Shown: positions 60,885 through 64,000 of the stretch, piece by piece
Layout: each line of letters begins with the position of its first letter
Position numbering within the stretch: the stretch's first letter is position 1
Assembly: GCA_038120095.1 (NCBI GenBank)
Contig: JAYOKZ010000006.1
Span: forward strand, 38,290 to 102,289
DNA from: UBA2589 sp038120095
GTDB lineage: Bacteria > Gemmatimonadota > Gemmatimonadetes > Longimicrobiales > Gaopeijiaceae
Direction of reading: 5' to 3'
Length of the DNA stretch: 64,000 nucleotides
Made by a program: the position numbers and the translations under genes
The notes under the pieces: generated by a model
Database searches by the model: none
What the model saw: only the letters and a program-made list of their open reading frames with translations
What the model was told of the DNA's origin: nothing

Positions 60885-60927
60885 CCGAATAAAAGCCGAA
60901 AGTAGATACCGAACATAAACCGAAAAT
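60885..60927 (-). promoter_or_regulatory. two candidate LexA (SOS) operators upstream of imuB
   Basis: On the plus strand CCGAATAAAAGCCGAAAG (60885-60902) and CCGAACATAAACCGAAAAT (60909-60927) lie 24 bases apart. On the gene strand they make four TTCGG half-sites at offsets 0, 11, 24 and 35. The second box is identical to the one before dnaE2. Confidence 0.7.
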
Positions 60928-61153
60928 AGCGTTGTGCAAGCAGGACTGCCTTCGTGGCTGGGAGCATGTCGGCAGGGCTCCTCGCACTCGAGTTCGTGGA
61001 CCCACAGCCGACACTCATACGCCAGGGTGGATGCTGCGGACCTCACCGGCAGACATCCCTCGAGCGAGTGTGATTCGGAGTCGAGAGCGTGAGCCGATTT
61101 GTCTCGAGGCGCCCTGCGTTCTCTCGAAATCCGAGCGAAGAAGCAGTGCGCCG

Positions 61154-61192
61154 TGACAGAATCGTTACAGTACTGTAACGGCAGGGTAACAA
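61154..61192 (+). promoter_or_regulatory. Pho-box-like array of four direct repeats, overlapping an 18-bp palindrome
   Basis: TGACAG (61154), TTACAG (61165), TAACGG (61176) and TAACAA (61187) recur every 11 bases, the spacing of PhoB half-sites; TGACAG is the complement of the E. coli CTGTCA half-site. CGTTACAGTACTGTAACG (61163-61180) is also a perfect palindrome. It precedes phoR and pstS. Confidence 0.6.
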
Positions 61193-61439
61193 CCCTTCCT
61201 TGGGCTTCGACGCAGGGTGCAGGTCAGTTGAAGCTCGTGACGGCTGGGGTGACATTCGCGCCGGGTACAAACGGCGAATGTCAAAAACGATCTTCCGTTT
61301 CAATGATGACCGCGATGATCAAATTCCGGCCTCAAGGGTAGGCGGCCGCGCAATGACACCTGATCCGGGCTCGAGCGTTCAGGCCACTCTTCGATCGGCC
61401 GCTCTCCCCGACGTTCCCGCTACCCAGAGGCTCGACCCC

Positions 61440-63314
61440 ATGCCCTCCGTGCCTCGGCACCTGCGTATCCGATATCGGCTCTTCGGAGGATTCGCCGGTG
61501 TCGTTGCCGTAATGACCGTACTGGCGCTGGTATTGGTGACATCCGGCCTTCGTCGAGTGCTCACCCAGACATTCCAGGAGGAATTGGGGAGGCAGCTCGC
61601 TCTCGGTGAATGGATTCTGGAAAGCGCACCGGACCCCGTCCCGGATGCTCTCGCCCGCGAAATCACGGCACGCGTCGGATACCGCGTTTCTTTGATCTCA
61701 CCGGATGGCGTGGTTTTGGGTGATTCCTACGTGGAGCCCGAGCGCCTTGCCACGGTTGAAAATCACTCCGATCGACCGGAAGTCAGAGGTGCTCTGGCAG
61801 GGAACGTCGCATTCGCACAGCGTACTTCTGCGACTGTCGACGAGCCGTTGCTGTACGGAGCTCGACTGGTGAGGCTCGACGGTTCGCCCATCATACTTCG
61901 GGTCGCGGCTCCCCTTACGGATGTAGAGTGGGCGGTCAGCCGAGCCCGCAATGCACTCATTCTCGGGGGGCTGCTCGCCATGATGGTGGCTCTGCTGATC
62001 GCATATTTCGTCAGCGGAGCGCTCAGTCGACCCCTGATCCGTTTCGTAGGATTGGCCCGTCGGCTCGCGAACGGAGAATTCGAGGCACGGGCTCCGTCCG
62101 ATTCCGGCGTGCCCGAACTCGATGAACTCGCCAGGGCACTCAACCGGCTCACCGAAGAGCTGGCGACTCGGCTTTCGGAATTGCGTCAGGAGCGCGATGG
62201 GATGCAGGCGCTCATCGACTGCATGGCGGAAGGGGTGGTCGCGCTGACGGATGATGCACGTGTCTTTCGCACCAACCGAGCTGCGCGGCAGCTCCTCGAG
62301 GTAGAGTCGTTCGAAGAGGGGACTCCCGTTCAGGAACTGGTCCGCCACTCAGACTTGCGGCGAGTTCTGGTGGAATCCTCCGTGCGTCCCATCAGCCAAC
62401 GTGAGGTTCAATTCGGTGACTCGCATCTGATTGTCTCGTCACGAACGCTCGATACGGGGGGAGCCGTGACGACGCTGCTCGACGTGTCGGAGACTCGGCG
62501 ACTCGAGAATATTCGGCGGGACTTCGTCGCGAATGCATCGCACGAACTCAAGACACCGCTCACATCGATTCGCGGGTACGCCGAGACGCTCATGGAAGGT
62601 GATGCGCCCGATCACCTTCGGGACGGGTTCATTGCCTCCATCCGCAACAACGCGCTGCGGTTGCAGCACCTCGTTGACGATCTGCTCGATCTGTCCCGAC
62701 TTGAATCGGGAGGCTGGGTCGCTCACCCGGAAGCCCTGTCGGTGCAGGAGGTTGCGAAGGAGGCTTGGGGTTGGTGTGAAGATGGGGCGGTGTCCCGTCA
62801 GATTCGCCTCGAGATCTCCTCTGATCTGAGCGTCTTTGCCGATCGCCACGGGCTCAGGCAGAGCCTTCGGAATCTGTTCGAAAACGCCGTGCGGCACAGT
62901 GACGACGGTGGGCTGATTCGCGTCATGGCGAGGGAGGCCGGCGAAGAATTCGTGAGCGTGGAGGTGCGCGATGAGGGCGAGGGAATCCCGTCCAAGGCTC
63001 TGCCGCGCATTTTCGAGCGCTTCTTCAGAGCCGACTCATCGCGCGCCAGGGATCTCGGGGGCACCGGGCTCGGACTGGCGATTGTCCGTCACCTGATCGA
63101 GGGCATGGGTGGCCGAGTCGAAGCCGAGAGTGAACTTGGTGCTGGATCGACGATCCGTCTCGTCTTGCCGTCTCGGGCGCCCGACGACCTCGGCCATGAC
63201 CCCGAGGCGGCTGCGGAACGAGTGGAAAACGAATCAAGCTTGCAGGACCCCGCGGAAGAGCGGGTGCAGTCATCTACGCTGTTTCCAGGAGCCGCGAATG
63301 GCGCGGCCGCCTAG
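61440..63314 (+). CDS. phoR: PhoR-type sensor histidine kinase
   Basis: The 624-residue kinase has a first span (GGFAGVVAVMTVLALVLVTSG), a periplasmic sensor of about 120 residues, a second span (ALILGGLLAMMVALLIAYFVSGAL), HAMP (LSRPLIRFVGLARRLANGEFEAR), a PAS-like domain, HisKA with FVANASHELKTPLTSIRGYAETL (phospho-accepting histidine) and HATPase with NLFENAVRHS, DEGEGIP and GTGLGLAIVRHL. Three ATGs are possible (61278, 61353, 61440); 61440 is preferred for its GAGG site and proximity to the first span. The Pho-box-like array upstream and pstS downstream support a phosphate-sensing role. No phoB is adjacent. Confidence 0.85.
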   Translation: MPSVPRHLRIRYRLFGGFAGVVAVMTVLALVLVTSGLRRVLTQTFQEELGRQLALGEWILESAPDPVPDALAREITARVGYRVSLISPDGVVLGDSYVEPERLATVENHSDRPEVRGALAGNVAFAQRTSATVDEPLLYGARLVRLDGSPIILRVAAPLTDVEWAVSRARNALILGGLLAMMVALLIAYFVSGALSRPLIRFVGLARRLANGEFEARAPSDSGVPELDELARALNRLTEELATRLSELRQERDGMQALIDCMAEGVVALTDDARVFRTNRAARQLLEVESFEEGTPVQELVRHSDLRRVLVESSVRPISQREVQFGDSHLIVSSRTLDTGGAVTTLLDVSETRRLENIRRDFVANASHELKTPLTSIRGYAETLMEGDAPDHLRDGFIASIRNNALRLQHLVDDLLDLSRLESGGWVAHPEALSVQEVAKEAWGWCEDGAVSRQIRLEISSDLSVFADRHGLRQSLRNLFENAVRHSDDGGLIRVMAREAGEEFVSVEVRDEGEGIPSKALPRIFERFFRADSSRARDLGGTGLGLAIVRHLIEGMGGRVEAESELGAGSTIRLVLPSRAPDDLGHDPEAAAERVENESSLQDPAEERVQSSTLFPGAANGAAA

Positions 63315-63342
63315 TTTCCAGTCTTAATCGGAGGTAATCCCC

Positions 63343-64000
63343 GTGAAGCGCCTTTTCACGATCATCGGCGTCCCCCTCGTCCTTTTCGCGTGCGGCGGAG
63401 GTGAGGACCGGACGATCATCCAGAATACTGGCTCGGACACACTCCTCACCGTAGCCCAGGGTTGGGCTGAAGCCTACGCGATGGTTGATCCGTCCATTGC
63501 GGTTGCCGTGAGCGGTGGTGGCTCCGGGACGGGTATCTCATCGATGATCAACGGCACCGTCGACATCGCCAATGCCAGCCGAGCGATGCGGGAGAGCGAA
63601 TATGAGGCGGCCCGTGCGTCTGGCCTCGATCCTCAGGAGTTCATCGTGGGATACGACGCCCTCGCCATCTTCCTGCATCCGGACAATCCGCTGACGTCGG
63701 TGTCCCTCGAGCAGCTGAGCGGGATCTACGGAGAGGACGGCACGATCGAGACATGGTCCCAGCTCGGCATTTCCGTTCCGGGATGCGGCAGTGACGAAAT
63801 CGTGCGCGTCAGCCGCCAGAACAACTCGGGGACGTACGCTTATTTCCGTGAGGCAGTGCTGACCGAATCCGAGTTCAAGCTCGGCTCCCGGGACATGCAC
63901 GGATCAAAGGACGTCGTCGACCTGGTGGAAAACACTCCGTGTGCGATCGGTTACAGCGGCCTCGCGTACGCGACCGACCATGTTTCGATGCCCTGCGTCT
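63343..64000 (+). CDS. pstS: phosphate ABC transporter substrate-binding lipoprotein PstS (3' truncated)
   Basis: The frame opens at GTG 63343 with GGAGG 8 bases upstream and runs off the right edge (about 219 codons visible). It has a lipoprotein signal (VPLVLFAC), then NTGSDTLLTVAQGWAEAY, SGGGSGTGISSMINGTVDIANASR, VGYDALAIFLHPDNPLT and SRQNNSGTYAYFREAVL, the phosphate-binding loops of PstS. It captures phosphate in the periplasm for PstCAB, which presumably follow outside the window. It lies 28 bp after phoR and is likely under Pho control. Confidence 0.92.
   Translation, partial: MKRLFTIIGVPLVLFACGGGEDRTIIQNTGSDTLLTVAQGWAEAYAMVDPSIAVAVSGGGSGTGISSMINGTVDIANASRAMRESEYEAARASGLDPQEFIVGYDALAIFLHPDNPLTSVSLEQLSGIYGEDGTIETWSQLGISVPGCGSDEIVRVSRQNNSGTYAYFREAVLTESEFKLGSRDMHGSKDVVDLVENTPCAIGYSGLAYATDHVSMPCV

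Larger units (their letters stand above)
60623..61439. other. divergent regulatory region between imuB and phoR
   Basis: No convincing gene is seen here. It contains the putative SOS boxes (60885-60927), a hairpin CCCGCC/GGCGGG near 60738-60760, and the Pho-box-like array (61154-61192). The long leader of imuB (about 270 bases) is unexplained and may hide an alternative upstream start. Confidence 0.55.

Noticed and set aside
1..64000. CRISPR arrays, rRNA genes, prophage or transposase genes
   Set aside because: No regularly spaced repeats, rRNA-like sequence or integrase/transposase motifs were found on either strand.

Overview
The window is GC-rich, densely packed bacterial chromosome with short intergenic gaps, many 1-8 bp gene overlaps and frequent GTG/TTG starts. 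The gene set suggests an aerobic, protein- and fatty-acid-using heterotroph: methylmalonyl-CoA mutase, acyl-CoA carboxylase, several enoyl-CoA hydratases and acyl-CoA enzymes, two sodium symporters, secreted peptidases, citrate synthase and aconitase. Gene content and order (NfeD-FloA, DUF3127, AtuA cassette, two-component DnaE2/ImuB) fit Gemmatimonadota or a neighbouring phylum, but this placement is inference. No phage, transposon, rRNA or CRISPR array was seen.

Layout. 1-9.5 kb: end of an AarF/UbiB kinase, then a tight plus-strand cassette of MeaB chaperone, split methylmalonyl-CoA mutase, HAD hydrolase, carboxyltransferase, AtuA, AtuA-like protein and enoyl-CoA hydratase. 9.5-16.1 kb: small membrane protein, RecQ, acyl-CoA dehydrogenase, RNase E/G (broken by an assembly gap), ribosomal proteins L21 and L27, and a lytic transglycosylase preceded by a leader that may be a c-di-AMP riboswitch. 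16.4-24.4 kb (minus): symporter with DUF3311 subunit and a serine hydrolase, then a beta-oxidation/phenylacetate-like set. 24.7-27.9 kb: NfeD, flotillin FloA and a coiled-coil protein. 28-32.5 kb: aconitase, tRNA-Leu(CAA), citrate synthase. 32.6-39.8 kb: MBL hydrolase, M1 peptidase, membrane protein, error-prone DnaE2.

40-40.5 kb holds the most interesting gene: an OsmC-family reading frame with an in-frame UGA exactly at the conserved redox cysteine, followed at the right distance by a stem-loop of bacterial SECIS type. It is best read as a selenoprotein rather than as two unrelated fragments. 40.6-54.9 kb: class I aldolase, DUF3127 protein, MATE pump, alcohol dehydrogenase, a decarboxylase-symporter-peptidase operon, a secreted lectin-like protein, PhoD, transketolase and an aminotransferase. 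55-58.2 kb: a NarL-type two-component system and a membrane protein. 58.3-61 kb (minus): RecX, DUF6504 and ImuB. 61-64 kb: Pho-box array, PhoR kinase and the start of PstS.

A shared operator ties distant genes together: the same 19-bp direct-repeat motif lies upstream of dnaE2 (39.9 kb) and imuB (60.9 kb), and is a good candidate for this lineage's LexA box. The window has two assembly gaps: one removes about 40 codons of RNase E/G, and the other is a false gap between contig ends that share an identical 55-bp sequence.
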